A stretch of 64,000 nt of DNA, taken from positions 27,863 through 91,862 of the forward strand of contig JAHHHQ010000055.1 of the NCBI GenBank assembly GCA_019359285.1. The letters run 5' to 3'. The notes beneath the pieces are model-generated. The model was not told where the DNA came from. It did no database searches and was given only the letters and a program-made list of their open reading frames with translations. The DNA comes from Nodosilinea sp. WJT8-NPBG4 (GTDB lineage: Bacteria; Cyanobacteriota; Cyanobacteriia; Phormidesmidales; Phormidesmidaceae). Shown here one piece after another: positions 43,434 to 53,102 of the stretch. The translations under genes were made by a program, and so were the position numbers. Numbering within the stretch: position 1 is the stretch's first letter; every line of letters begins with the position of its first letter.

Positions 43434-43584
43434 ATTTTTTGCATTTTCACCCTAGGTAACACCTTCTTTTTTGCATTTTTATCCTAGGTAGAGTGCGGGC
43501 GGCGGCGCTGGGTTTACCGACTAACCGCGCGCCTGACTTGGCATCATCAAACACCTTTCGCGGTAGGGGGCCTGCCTTCTCCCC
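43434..43584. repeat. iteron-like motifs and 134-bp direct repeat, copy B
   Basis: TTTTTTGCATTTT plus a CCTAGGTA-type box occurs twice here about 36 bases apart, and once more in copy A. Copy B proper is 43451-43584. The GC-rich middle is conserved between the copies. It could be a replication origin or centromere. Confidence 0.6.
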
Positions 43585-43634
43585 TATATTGGAAAAGGCA
43601 ACGCCCTAAACCCTTGATACACAAGGAAAGTTGT

Positions 43635-43681
43635 GTCCCGCGCTTCCCCTATTTTCTTGAAAAAAGAAGGGGTCGCGGGAC
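43635..43681. repeat. long hairpin (GTCCCGCG/CGCGGGAC arms)
   Basis: GTCCCGCG at 43635-43642 and CGCGGGAC at 43674-43681 enclose further pairing TTCCCC with GGGG and TTCTT with AAGAA. It is next to the polymerase terminator. Confidence 0.7.
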
Positions 43682-43703
43682 ATATATGACTGTGAAATTC
43701 CAT

Positions 43704-43728
43704 AAAAAAGGCCCCCTGGTGGGAGCCT
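43704..43728 (-). terminator. terminator of the DNA polymerase gene
   Basis: On the minus strand GGCTCCC pairs with GGGGGCC around ACCA and is followed by TTTTTT. Confidence 0.75.
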
Positions 43729-43748
43729 CAAATGTCTTTTTTAGCCGG

Positions 43749-46619
43749 TTATTCCTCAAAATCCCACATTCGTTTTGCCATCCGCTGCTTGTTTGTTAAA
43801 CCATCTGTTAGCTGGAGGGGGAAGTGTGTGAACTTGTCCTGTCTAAGGGTGGACTTCTTACAAATCCATTCTTGGTCCTCGTCTATGGCTATCTGAATCG
43901 TTACAAGAGCCGTTTCATAGTCCAGGGTGGTGCTTTCCTGGTCGTAGAAGAACATTTCAATACCCCAGCCGTACTTCAGTTTCAGCTTCTCGTTATAGGT
44001 CTCCCAGGATTTGCGCTGGTCGATAGTCCTGAACGAGAACTGTGCGATCGAGATGGGTCTAAACTTGACATCTCGGCTGATAATGGTTCCTGGCAATTGC
44101 TCTGTTTGCTTAATGATATTGGGCGTGCGTGACTCCCATATAGCGTGCCATTCGTTTATTTGGAGTAAATGAGGCTCCCGATGTACCTGGATTGGTGTGA
44201 TTTTGCCTCCCTGGCGCAGCTGGTTGAAGAGATTAAAGATTCCTTTTTTAGAAGTGTCTAAAACCTCTCCGTCCAAGCTCCATGCTTCCAAGTCCTCTTT
44301 GTGGCCGCGTGCTTTGGTCTTTAGTTCATTGTCGAATCCCACGAACTGGTAATCGGCCTGGCCGTGTGTCAGCAGCTCCTTATAAACGTCTTTGTGCTCA
44401 AAATCGAAAATGTCCTGGTCGATAATGTCGATGCCGCTGTTCCCAAAAAAGGTATAGAGGTGTTTCTTGAACTGTTTGTCGATGTAATGCCATGCCTCTT
44501 TAGTCCCCACGACCTCAACTTCCCCGTGTTGTAGGACTGTCTTTCCACCCTCTACACGCTTGAAGTACCAGTGGTGTCCACCTAGTGAGCCCGTCTTAAA
44601 CCGGCTCTTCTCTCTTCTGTCAAGTAGGTGTGGTCTATTAAAGCGTGCTGTTACATCCAAAGAGGGTTTACGCTCTGGTATCAGTCGGATGTCGTTCAGG
44701 TTGTACTGACAGCCGTCTGTGATTGACTGATACCCGTGGACTGCTGTACTCATCATCCACATCGTTGCCCGCGCCTTGGCTGTGATGTTGTTCGCTACAC
44801 AGACATTGCTAATCTTCTTGTGGGGACTTGCTAGAACTCCGTAGATGGTGTTGATAGTGCTCTTGAAGGAGAGCTGTCGTCCGTTGTACAGTGCCCATTC
44901 TGCAGTTGACTGGTCGGCTCCCTTGCGAAGATCCTTATAGTGGGTTCGCTTTTCCATTAAAGGTTCTACTAGGTCTCTTAGAGGTGCTGCATACCACGCG
45001 CGTGTGCGGTGGTCTTTGACTTCTTCGGTGCCTGTCCGCTTGTCAGTTACGACCTGTATGTCATAGCGATCGCTTTCTAGCTCACCTTTAATATGCTCGC
45101 GCCACTCTTGAGGTGTCTGGCACTGGTGCTGCTTTTGATAAACAATTGCTGTCTCTAGCCGTAGTGTCTTCAGTTCTGCCCACTCTTTGCTTGAAGCTCG
45201 GCTCTGAAGAATTTGAAGAATATCGTGGTTGATGACCCCATTCTTGATTTCGCGGGTGAAAATCCCAAAGGGTGCGTTGATATTCGCAATGTCATCACCA
45301 TCGGTTAGAGAGAAGTCATCATCGTCATCTGCGTCTTTAGAGCAAATGATGTTCTGGTCGAAGCTAAGCTTGCCAGAGACAACAGCAAACCAGCATCCGG
45401 GAACTAGCTCGCCCTTGTACTCTTTTAAAAAAGTCTCTAGGGTCAGCTGCTTTTTGCGTCCTTTGCCATCGTGAACGATGGTTGGAATCCCTACTGGGTA
45501 GTGGAGGTGTAGAAGACTGCGGCTATAGAAGCCTGAGCCATCTACGTCTGCGATAACGCCCTCCGCCTTATATTTCATCGGGCGCTCGTTCTTGGCTCGT
45601 CCTCCATGTACTAGAGCCGCATATTTCGCTGTAGTCTGTTTTTGGCGCAGAGAGTTTACGTTTGCGTCTGCTGCGAAGTGGCAAACCTCTGTTCTTTTCT
45701 CATCTGGCAAATTGATGTCTTCGTCTGGTAGTCCCATATGGTCGTCTAGCCAGGACATTAGCAGCTTTGCTACTCGCTCACCCTGGGTCATTTCAGGATT
45801 TGACTGAGAGTTGAGTCCAACAGTGGCGTAGATTTCGTTTCTTAATTTCTCGGATGCGTCCCATACTTTAAAGAGAACCCTTGCGTCTCCAGCTGCGTAT
45901 TCAATAAAATCTTCAGGGTTGTTCTTATAAGCTGTCGGCATGTCTCGTTTATCTGCATCCATTAAGGATTTTTGTGGCATTAATACGCCTAACTGCTCTG
46001 CTAGCGATCTTAAACTTCCCTTTTCGCCGATCGCACTTAGGTCGATAGGGTTGACAGCGATCTGATAAGTTTCAGAACCAATGGTCAAATAATAATCCAG
46101 TTTGATGTTGGATTGGAATTTATTCTTGTTACGCTTGATGCGCGTGTTTCCCCGACGCTCTAGGTTCATCACGACATCGCGCGCTAGTCTATAGCCCAGG
46201 AAACACTCCAAGTCACCGGGCGCGTAGTAGTAGAAGATATTCACAATCAGGAGCTTAATGCCCGACTGCTCCTCTTTTACGATGCCCTCATAATCCCGCT
46301 TGGCTCCCAGGATGGTTTTCAGAGCGCATTCACCTTCCCACGTTGGTGCTAAATTTAACCCAAGCTTTGGATGCTCTAGGAACAGTGTCTTTGTTGAATA
46401 CCGCGTGGCGACCGTCACGTTAATGTACTGGTTATTGGAATCCAAACGAGCTAGGTACTCGGTATCAATGGCCAAATTAATTTCCTGACTTTTCTTGCTC
46501 GGGTCGATGGTAATCTTTAGATCAGATGGGTCAAATGTCGTGAGGTCGCCCACTTTAAGGGCTTTCGAGCTGTGTACGTTGGCGACGGCCATGTTACAAT
46601 TTGAAAATGATGCGGTCAT
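43749..46619 (-). CDS. divergent family-B DNA polymerase of a mobile element
   Basis: 956 residues; the second ATG (codon 10) is also possible. The 3'-5' exonuclease signs are NLAIDTEYL (D52, E54) and EYAAGDARVLF (Y241, D245). Polymerase motif A is IADVDGSGFYSRSL (about 356-369), motif B KSTINTIYGVLAS (K586, Y593-G594) and motif C is probably GYQSITDGCQY (D635), with ITDG in place of the usual DTD. This is the set-up of B-type polymerases of plasmids, phages and self-replicating integrated elements. The region after motif C is long and holds the thumb and unknown parts. It is part of the ParM/iteron block, so it is probably the replicase of an integrated plasmid. Confidence 0.75.
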   Translation of the reverse strand: MTASFSNCNMAVANVHSSKALKVGDLTTFDPSDLKITIDPSKKSQEINLAIDTEYLARLDSNNQYINVTVATRYSTKTLFLEHPKLGLNLAPTWEGECALKTILGAKRDYEGIVKEEQSGIKLLIVNIFYYYAPGDLECFLGYRLARDVVMNLERRGNTRIKRNKNKFQSNIKLDYYLTIGSETYQIAVNPIDLSAIGEKGSLRSLAEQLGVLMPQKSLMDADKRDMPTAYKNNPEDFIEYAAGDARVLFKVWDASEKLRNEIYATVGLNSQSNPEMTQGERVAKLLMSWLDDHMGLPDEDINLPDEKRTEVCHFAADANVNSLRQKQTTAKYAALVHGGRAKNERPMKYKAEGVIADVDGSGFYSRSLLHLHYPVGIPTIVHDGKGRKKQLTLETFLKEYKGELVPGCWFAVVSGKLSFDQNIICSKDADDDDDFSLTDGDDIANINAPFGIFTREIKNGVINHDILQILQSRASSKEWAELKTLRLETAIVYQKQHQCQTPQEWREHIKGELESDRYDIQVVTDKRTGTEEVKDHRTRAWYAAPLRDLVEPLMEKRTHYKDLRKGADQSTAEWALYNGRQLSFKSTINTIYGVLASPHKKISNVCVANNITAKARATMWMMSTAVHGYQSITDGCQYNLNDIRLIPERKPSLDVTARFNRPHLLDRREKSRFKTGSLGGHHWYFKRVEGGKTVLQHGEVEVVGTKEAWHYIDKQFKKHLYTFFGNSGIDIIDQDIFDFEHKDVYKELLTHGQADYQFVGFDNELKTKARGHKEDLEAWSLDGEVLDTSKKGIFNLFNQLRQGGKITPIQVHREPHLLQINEWHAIWESRTPNIIKQTEQLPGTIISRDVKFRPISIAQFSFRTIDQRKSWETYNEKLKLKYGWGIEMFFYDQESTTLDYETALVTIQIAIDEDQEWICKKSTLRQDKFTHFPLQLTDGLTNKQRMAKRMWDFEE

Positions 46620-46707
46620 TTCAGGAACTGCTCTTGTGTGATTGTTAATTCGGAAATTTATTTAGTCTTGAAAAGCCGTTGTTTCCCGCAGCGGCTTTTT
46701 TGTTGTC

Positions 46708-46911
46708 TCAAATACCCTCAGACATTTGTAATGTCATGGTCTGGTCATCCTCGCGCGAGTATGAGACCACATAGGATGCAGGCCCGCCGAGTAGCTCTTC
46801 AAGCTGAAGCCTTACTGGATCAATCTCGACTGAAATGATCGGGCGGTCTTTATAGATGAACGTTGATAACTCGTTATGTCCTTGGCAGGCTGTGATTTGT
46901 GCGATGTACAT
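46708..46911 (-). CDS. hypothetical protein
   Basis: 67 residues (IAQITACQGHNELSTFIYKD, VEIDPVRLQLEELLGG). Its start is 3 bases after the HTH gene's stop. Not recognised. Confidence 0.5.
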   Translation of the reverse strand: MYIAQITACQGHNELSTFIYKDRPIISVEIDPVRLQLEELLGGPASYVVSYSREDDQTMTLQMSEGI

Positions 46912-46914
46912 GAT

Positions 46915-47124
46915 TTAGTCCTCCTCGACTAATTGAAAAGCTTCATCCAGTGATGACAGCCCGAAGATTCTCTTCATGGCTTTGTAAACCTTCGCGTCCA
47001 CCCGCTGCACGGGTCTTCGGTAGTAGTTGTAGACAGTTGCACAGCCTAAACCACTTTCTTTAATAAACCAGTAAGGGTCATGACCCGCACTGTCTAAATA
47101 CTCTTTGAGTTTGCAGCTGAACAT
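46915..47124 (-). CDS. small XRE-like helix-turn-helix regulator
   Basis: 69 residues. LKEYLDSAGHDPYWFIKESG, LGCATVYNYYRRP and DAKVYKAMKRIFGLSSLDE match the layout of XRE-type repressors, with the recognition helix at GCATVYNYYR. It is the first gene of a minus-strand run that leads to the polymerase gene, divergent from the gene at 47259, so it may control both directions. Confidence 0.7.
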   Translation of the reverse strand: MFSCKLKEYLDSAGHDPYWFIKESGLGCATVYNYYRRPVQRVDAKVYKAMKRIFGLSSLDEAFQLVEED

Positions 47125-47258
47125 TTCAAAAACTTCTGAACTTATTCTTTATTATACTTCTTAGATTAGAACGTTACAAGCGTACTACGCTGGGTTGAGC
47201 AGAACGAAGCACCTCGGAAATTCCCCCAATAGAATGGTCACCTATAACTATTTCTTTT

Positions 47259-47684
47259 GTGCAAAGGCAGGCCAAATCTCAAAAGAATTCCGTGACAAAA
47301 GCCCAGCTCAAAAGACGGGAGGCCGCGCGGCGGCTCTTCCTTGAATATCTCAAAACCCCCTCTCTACGGGAGATAACGCGCCGTTCTGGTGTAGCTCGCA
47401 GCGTCCTCGCATATCAATTTAGTAATTACATATCATCTGATTACGCTACCCTAGCCCGGTGCGGAATCTTCGTAACTCTAAGACCCCACCTAGTCTTTAT
47501 AAGCGCTCGAATTAGAGAAGAGGTTTCTAATTGGCTGGTCGAAAACCTCGACCTAACCCTACAGAACGAACTTCATAGCTCAGTTGTTGTCCTTTCTGAA
47601 AAGAAGTTAGATCGGCTTGCATACTTAGAATGCGGGTGTCTTGGCGATTGGCGGGACAACCTTGAGGAGGTGCTCGTGTGTTAG
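47259..47684 (+). CDS. HTH-containing hypothetical protein
   Basis: 141 residues from TTG 47259. The N-terminus is basic (KAQLKRREAARRLFLEYLKT) followed by an HTH (SLREITRRSGVARSVLAYQF). The rest (LVFISARIREEVSNWLVENL) is helical. It may be a regulator divergent from the XRE-like gene. It is followed by a coupled frame (GTG 47678). Confidence 0.5.
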   Translation: MQRQAKSQKNSVTKAQLKRREAARRLFLEYLKTPSLREITRRSGVARSVLAYQFSNYISSDYATLARCGIFVTLRPHLVFISARIREEVSNWLVENLDLTLQNELHSSVVVLSEKKLDRLAYLECGCLGDWRDNLEEVLVC

Positions 47685-48095
47685 AGCCTACTAATGCTTT
47701 GGGAAATGACTCCTTATATATAGAGTCAATTGAGCGGCAGTTGTGCCCCTACATTGATCTGGCCAAGCTTGCTGAAGGGCTACAGCTTTAATTCTAATGG
47801 TCAGCTCGATCGCGTTTCAAAGGAGTACTACTCGCGACTGTATCTGAACGATTGGGAGCTAATTCCTGGGAAGACACTTTTAAGTGTTCTAGATTCAGCT
47901 ACCCTGCGGCGAGCCCTGATGGAAATCAGCCTAGAACACAGAACCGTGATCAATGCCTATTTTGGTGACCATGTGGTAGCGAATGTTCAGACGGCTAAAT
48001 GGCTTTCCCCTGGTATGCGGTTAGCGGACTATCAATCGTTTCTGCTGCCAAATGCGATCAACGCCCTGGCCTTTGTAGTTCACCGGCTACTGTAG
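47678..48095 (+). pseudogene. frameshifted hypothetical gene
   Basis: GTG 47678 opens LEPTNALGNDSLYIESIERQ and runs to YIDLAKLAEGLQL and TAA. Another frame continues GYSFNSNGQLDRVSKEYYSR and RLADYQSFLLPNAINALAFV to TAG 48095. An extra base in GAAGGGC near 47776 would explain the break. Unrecognised. Confidence 0.5.
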
Positions 48096-48200
48096 TTTCT
48101 GCACAGGACGTGAAGTTAGGAGGGTCTAGCTTCTCCTCTTTGAGTTGGGTTTCTCGGGGTCGTTCCATTTGGTCGGCCCTTTGTTATTTTTGGCCCAGCG

Positions 48201-48385
48201 ATGCACACAGGCTATTTAGTCCACATAAAAGCTACACAGTCCACAACCCCCAACGTTAACGTGACTAATCCCGTTTCTAAAGCCAGAATTCGTTATTCAG
48301 AGGCTTTGATAGAACCCATCGTTAAAGTCTTAGAACTTGGTGGGACTGATGAGGATGCTGCCACAGCTGCGGGTATTGAGCTACG
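48201..48385 (+). pseudogene. gene head truncated by a transposase relic
   Basis: ATG 48201 opens a frame with KARIRYSEALIEPIVKVLEL and GGTDEDAATAAGIE. Such a start resembles the HTH part of phage small terminase-like proteins. The original frame ends where the transposase relic begins, at about 48385. Confidence 0.45.
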
Positions 48386-49457
48386 TCAGACCACTGCTGC
48401 TGAGTTTCAACCCCAAAGTGAGCCCGCACCTTCTGGAAGGTGACTTCGACTTGCCAGCGTTGGCGAAACCAGAGCAAGATGTGAGCGGATGATGCCTCGA
48501 GATTAGTACAGAGAAAGGCCTGCGGCTCCAACTTGTCCAGCGGGTCACGTACCAAGACCCAACGAATGGGGACAGGGGGAAATCCCGTGTGATACCACAC
48601 CGCTGTTTAGGAAACCCACTCTAAGGTGTAGAGTTGCTGACCATACCAACCCTCCAGAGTAAAGGACTGCTAGCGGGTGGTGGAATCGTTCAACTGTGTT
48701 TTTAGGGTGGCTAAGCGTTGCCCGACTTTACGAGGACGGCCAATGGTGTGGGCATCCCGAGGCGGAGCAGGTTGATAAAGGGCGGCATCTAGGCGCAGTC
48801 GAGTGACGACGTGAACCGGATTGGGGAGATGGCTCACCGATGCCAAAAAGTCTAGAGCGGCGAAGCTGCTGTCAGCCACTACCACAATGGGCCGGTTGCC
48901 CAGCCAGCGTCGGACTTGAACCAGCATCTGTCTAGCCCAGTCAGTTAACGCTTTGTACCGTCGCCCTTGGGTTTGGTTGTAGCGCTCTGACGGGGCCAGT
49001 ACGGTCAAAAAAGGCAAGGCCCAGACCCGCTGTGCCCAGGGAATTGGCACCAACAGCATTACACTGAGCCAGCACAATCCACTGGTCTTGACGAAATGCT
49101 CGTGGCTGGAGCGCACCGGGTCGCGGCAGATACCCCGTGCTGCAATCCGTTTCCCCCACCGTCGTTCGATAGTGTCATCGAGACCCATCACCATGACCCC
49201 GTCAGCGGCAAAGGTTGTAACCAAACTACTCAACAAGATTCGACTCGCCTGCCGAGACGACCAAACCGCCCGATTCAGCACCCGGTGATAACGCTGAAAT
49301 TGAGGTTCGTCGGCTAACCCCATCACCCGCAAGAGTTAGCTCACCGTGCGTTTCCCTGGAGCTAACAACCCTTCCATCACCAAGGTCAGGGCCTGGGGCC
49401 ACACCCGCTAGGAAAACAGCGGCGCAAACGCTCTCATCATCGACATAAATTCCATCG
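48386..49457 (-). pseudogene. decayed DDE transposase (IS701-like)
   Basis: From about 49457 the minus strand reads MEFMSMMRAFAPLFS, stop, KRTVS, stop, then MGLADEPQFQRYHRVLNRA, MGLDDTIERRWG, VVVADSSFAALDFL and RPRKVGQRLATLKTQL, more stops, then RQRWQVEVTFQKVRAHFGVE. The order and the W-Q-V-E-x-x-F end fit IS701-type enzymes. At least three stops make it inactive. Confidence 0.75.
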
Positions 49458-50783
49458 CAGCAAGCTCATCAGACTCTCATCTGAATTCTGCTTGCTGCTT
49501 GCCTTTTGGGATCAAATGGATAAAGTCGAGCTTAGGATAGAATCGAATGTTTCAGGGTAGAGCGCAGCAATCTTCTTAAATGCTTATGGGGAGAAGATTA
49601 TTCCTTCAACTTTAGTAGATTAGAAAAAGCCACCTACCGTTTTCCATGTCGAGAATCACTATCTAACAAGGAGCAAAGGTTAATGGCTGTTAGATGAGTA
49701 ACGCTATTCAATAAATGGTTAAATCCTTTAATTATATCACACAAATTAATTTTCAAAGAACTTAATGGTAGCTTAGGAGTAATCACAAAGGGTCACTTCA
49801 GTCCTCTACAAGGCTTCATTCTCCTGCTGACAATGCTCGATCATTTCTCACTTCTGACCCTGGGGGGGGACTCGCTTAGTAAAATTACCCACTTAAAATC
49901 CGCGGTACTTTTTCTCCAGCTCCGTTTTTTAAGTATTTATACTTACCTAATATGGGTTCAAAGATACAAGGCGATCGGCTCAATGACATGGTCTGGGTCA
50001 GCTCCCTGGCTCACCACACAGTTCGGCGTTGAGGGGCAAGGGGATAGCTTGCCATCCTGAATGCCTAGTTCAGGTGCCTCTCCCACAAATACCTTTGAAA
50101 GACCGGGAAGCGCTCCTGACGGCTGGGCAAGACGGTCTTGCTCGATGCGCACCCAGTCTCGAAGATAGTCATGAATCCTGACCCAGGTGCCGAGCAGGGT
50201 GTGTGGGTTTGGGGAGTACAGAGAGAGTGGGCATCGGCCAGGGGTTGATGTGAAATTCCATTGGGTGTTGTGCCTCAAGCTGATCCTGGCCGCATGTGAG
50301 GTCTCTCGATCGCGCCGCCCTTCTTTCTGCCAACTTTCTCTCTACAATCCCACCCTGTGCTCCGCCGAGGGTGCAGTCTATTGAGCATTCCCGACGTTAC
50401 TCATTATCTCCAAAGCACTTACCTCAAAACTCAAATTAGCCTGCACCCGTCTGCGCCCTCGCGTTTTCTAGTAGCCCCAACAGATAACTCTCTCTAATCA
50501 GAGCAAATCACTTTTCATAGTGCCAAGCATCCTCCGTATTGTTAGCCGTCTCAACTATTGCGTTGGCAACGCGGCTCCCCCGGAGAGTCGCATCTAGATA
50601 TTAGCCCTAAGATTATGAGGCGCTAAATCTATTGATAACTATAATAAAATTTAGGCTAAGCTAAATTGTTTTTGACCTTTCCTCCAATCCGTTAAATAGC
50701 GTGGAAGAGGAGAACTGAATGATCCTAGAGATTTTTCTAGTAGTCATCTGAGATTAGATGTGTACCCTAAAGATGGATGAATT
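49458..50783. other. gene-poor stretch with IS debris
   Basis: Apart from an 80-base IS5 transposase fragment, no credible gene was seen in 1.3 kb. The sequence includes AT-rich tracts (49680-49790, 50600-50700). The short frames here match other strands' remnants. Confidence 0.5.
50111..50190 (-). pseudogene. fragment of an IS5 transposase
   Basis: GTWVRIHDYLRDWVRIEQDR followed by LAQPSGA parallels GTWIAIHDHLREWVRIEQDR of the intact IS5 transposase at 32969-33760. Nothing else of the element remains. Confidence 0.8.
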
Positions 50784-51176
50784 ATGGCAGTAAAAAGTAA
50801 AGAGCTCTTGACTGGTAAGGCTCTCCTGGCCAAGGTCAAAGAGAATGATGGCCTTACCAAGCGGGAACTTGCTAAGGAATGCGGCTACTACACGGCTGGT
50901 AAAGAAGGGCAAACCCGTGTGAATCTGGCTGAGTTTTATGATGCTCTCCTAGCGGCCAAGGGAATTCAGCTTGAGCCAGAAAATGGTAAGTCGGATGGTA
51001 GGGGTCGGGAACCGTCCTACACTCTAACGGTTCACAAGAATGGCCAAATTGTGATTGGCGCAGCCTACACCCAGGAAATGGGTCTTAAGACCGGGGATGA
51101 GTTCACGATTAAGTTGGGTTACAAGCACATTCACTTGAAGCAGCTAGATGCTGAAGGCAATGAGGATCAAGCCTAA
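50784..51176 (+). CDS. cyAbrB-type transcriptional regulator
   Basis: 130 residues matching cyanobacterial AbrB proteins: LLTGKALLAKVKENDGLTKR, ELAKECGYYT, LAEFYDALLAAKGI and the C-terminal DNA-binding IVIGAAYTQEMGLKTGDEF with FTIKLGYKHIHL. Chromosomal cyAbrB proteins regulate carbon and nitrogen metabolism. This copy lies in a mobile region, so it may be an element-borne paralogue that modulates host or element genes. It is followed by a terminator. Confidence 0.92.
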   Translation: MAVKSKELLTGKALLAKVKENDGLTKRELAKECGYYTAGKEGQTRVNLAEFYDALLAAKGIQLEPENGKSDGRGREPSYTLTVHKNGQIVIGAAYTQEMGLKTGDEFTIKLGYKHIHLKQLDAEGNEDQA

Positions 51177-51211
51177 CGAAGCTGTTTAATGAACTCGGTC
51201 TTTCAGCTCGT

Positions 51212-51245
51212 ACCCTTTGGAATTGATCTTTCAAAGGGTTTTTTA
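51212..51245 (+). terminator. terminator of the cyAbrB gene
   Basis: ACCCTTTG pairs with CAAAGGGT across 12 bases, then TTTTT. Confidence 0.85.
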
Positions 51246-51403
51246 CTATTAGGTCAGTGCTATCTGCTCAAAGAACTATTTAAATTGACGCGCGGCCTCT
51301 CTGCAGACTACTCTTATCCTAGTGCCTGAGCCGATCTTCCTCCACATGACCATGTCTGCACCAAGTCTTGAGCCCAGAGTTGTTCAAATTCAAATAACCG
51401 CTT

Positions 51404-51772
51404 ATGTATTTCCCAAACGAGTATTCTATGCAGGAGTTCCTGTTTACCTACTTTAAGGTGAATGGTCATGAGGCTGCTATAGAAGTTCCGGTTGGAGGCG
51501 GAAAAGCAGATTTAATTACAGGTTTTCACATCGTCGAGTGCAAAAAAGTTCTCACTCGATCAAAATTATTTGAAGCTGCTGGACAGTTGACGACCTACCT
51601 GAAAGCTCGCCCAGATAAGCTCCTTGTAATCGCAGGCCTCACACCGATAAGCGGCGAGCAGGACGCTAGGCAGGCAGCCCAGCGGTTGGAGGACGTTGGA
51701 TACCTTGTATGGTTCCTTGACGAATTAGAAATGTTCAAAAGCTTTTACAAAAGGTGTTATGAGTTGTACTAA
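51404..51772 (+). CDS. PD-(D/E)XK nuclease-like protein
   Basis: 122 residues. IEVPVGGGKADLITG and FHIVECKKVLTRSKLFEAAG provide the D...ExK core of PD-(D/E)XK nucleases, followed by QLTTYLKARPDKLLVIAGL. The size suits a single-domain nuclease such as those used in replication, repair or host takeover. The start at 51404 has no strong ribosome site. Confidence 0.75.
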   Translation: MYFPNEYSMQEFLFTYFKVNGHEAAIEVPVGGGKADLITGFHIVECKKVLTRSKLFEAAGQLTTYLKARPDKLLVIAGLTPISGEQDARQAAQRLEDVGYLVWFLDELEMFKSFYKRCYELY

Positions 51773-51859
51773 CTCATGGGTAAGATAGATTTAAATTTGC
51801 TCAGGTAGCCGAATGGTTCAATCGATAAGCTCTGAAGAAGTATTCTCTAGAGCTTTTTA

Positions 51860-52296
51860 ATGGCTATCACGAATGGAATCTACAATTTAACGATCGCGCA
51901 AGGCACGACCTTCGGAATCTGGCTCGACCTAGACCTTGATTTAACAGGTCTAGGGGCGAGGGCTCAGTTCACGAAACATCTCCACTCCAGTAGCCAGCGA
52001 ATTTCGTTCGAGGTTTTCATCCAGCAACCCGCTAGTGGGGAACGGTCGTGTTGGGTCTACCGAGCGCTCAGACGACAGTTTTGTTACCAAACATCACCCC
52101 GATGGATGCGCTCAAGTTGGAGGATTGGGACACTCGCTTGTGTGGGATTCAGCCGCACGAGGTCGATTTGTTAATTCCAGGCCGGAAGCCCCATTTTTGG
52201 GATTTGGAAGTCTATGACTTGTCGCTTGAACAAACCGTAAATCGATTCCTCTCTGGTTTTGTTTTAGTTACCGCAGGGGTAACTCTTAATGACTAA
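51860..52296 (+). pseudogene. phage tail/baseplate-type protein, frameshifted
   Basis: The start MAITNGIYNLTIAQGTTFGI and an FEVFIQQP segment are followed, in a shifted frame, by TVVLPNITPMDALKLEDWDT and KPHFWDLEVYDLSLEQTVNR to TAA 52296. An ITNGxYNxTIxQGxT start is common in phage baseplate or tail-fibre adaptor proteins. One base is missing near 52036. Confidence 0.6.
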
Positions 52297-52781
52297 CATT
52301 ATTCCCCCCGCAAGTCGTTCAAGTTTCGGTTACGAATCCAACAGCCCAAACCGTTCAGGTCACATCAGCTAGCAGACCTAATATTGCTGTTGCCCTTGGT
52401 GGAGCTGCGTACAGACCAGTCCACGACGCAATTATCACGAATGAAACAGCTGGGATGGCTCTATCAGCTCTAAGAGTTGTTGTCTTTGGTGAAAACAATC
52501 GATTGGTCTATGCGAGTGTATCTGACCGATTGCACGCCAATCGAATCGTGAGGTTAACCTTAGCCCTAGCAGCCGAAGGCAAATCTGTTCGAGTGCTTCG
52601 TCATGGGCGTTTGGAGAGCGAATTTTGGAGTTGGGGTGATGACCCTATTCTTCTTGGCGAAAACGGACAGCTCACAGATGAGATGCCTGCTATGGGCAGC
52701 TTTTACTTGCAACTAGCCCAGCGACAAACAACTACTTCTATTCTCTTTAACCCCGCACAACCAATTCTGATCGATGCCTAA
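52289..52781 (+). pseudogene. tail-region hypothetical gene with homopolymer frameshift
   Basis: ATG 52289 overlaps the upstream stop. After TNIIPP the frame is lost at a run of six C. In the other frame VVQVSVTNPTAQTVQVTSAS, then HDAIITNETAGMALSALRVV and RLTLALAAEGKSVRV continue to 52781. Five C would restore a 163-residue protein. Confidence 0.6.
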
Positions 52782-53102
52782 CGCTCTTTCTCTCATTGAA
52801 GATAAAATCCGCGCGGTAAAAGGTGAAAACACCCTATCGCTTGAGTACCAGCTAGTCACGGGGCGGATGGCTGGGCGGCTCTCTATTTATAAGGAGTTCG
52901 CCTACACCGGCACAAATCTCACTGGCATTGCCGTCTGGGATGGCCCTGAAAAAGAAACCCACTTACTCTCAATTTCTCTTAGCTATACGGGAACCAATCT
53001 TACCCAAAAAACTGTAACTGATAAAATCAGTGGAAATCTTTTTCGGTAACCTTTGGATATACCGATGGCAACCTCACGAGTCTGACTGAGAGTTTGATCT
53101 AA
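52774..53102 (+). pseudogene. tail-region repeat protein, frameshifted at its end
   Basis: The frame from 52774 gives MPNALSLIEDKIRAVKGENT and two YTGTNLT repeats, ending at 53049. The next frame continues VTFGYTDGNLTSLTESLI to 53102, so a base was lost in CTTTTTCGG. The repeated (S/T)YTGTNLT unit is like phage fibre or neck proteins. Confidence 0.55.

Noticed and set aside
48941..49317. Several plus- and minus-strand frames in the transposase relic
   Set aside because: They are shadows of the DDE transposase frame.
48386..50190. Complete IS elements
   Set aside because: Both transposase sequences have stops or are fragments, and no paired terminal repeats with target duplications were found.
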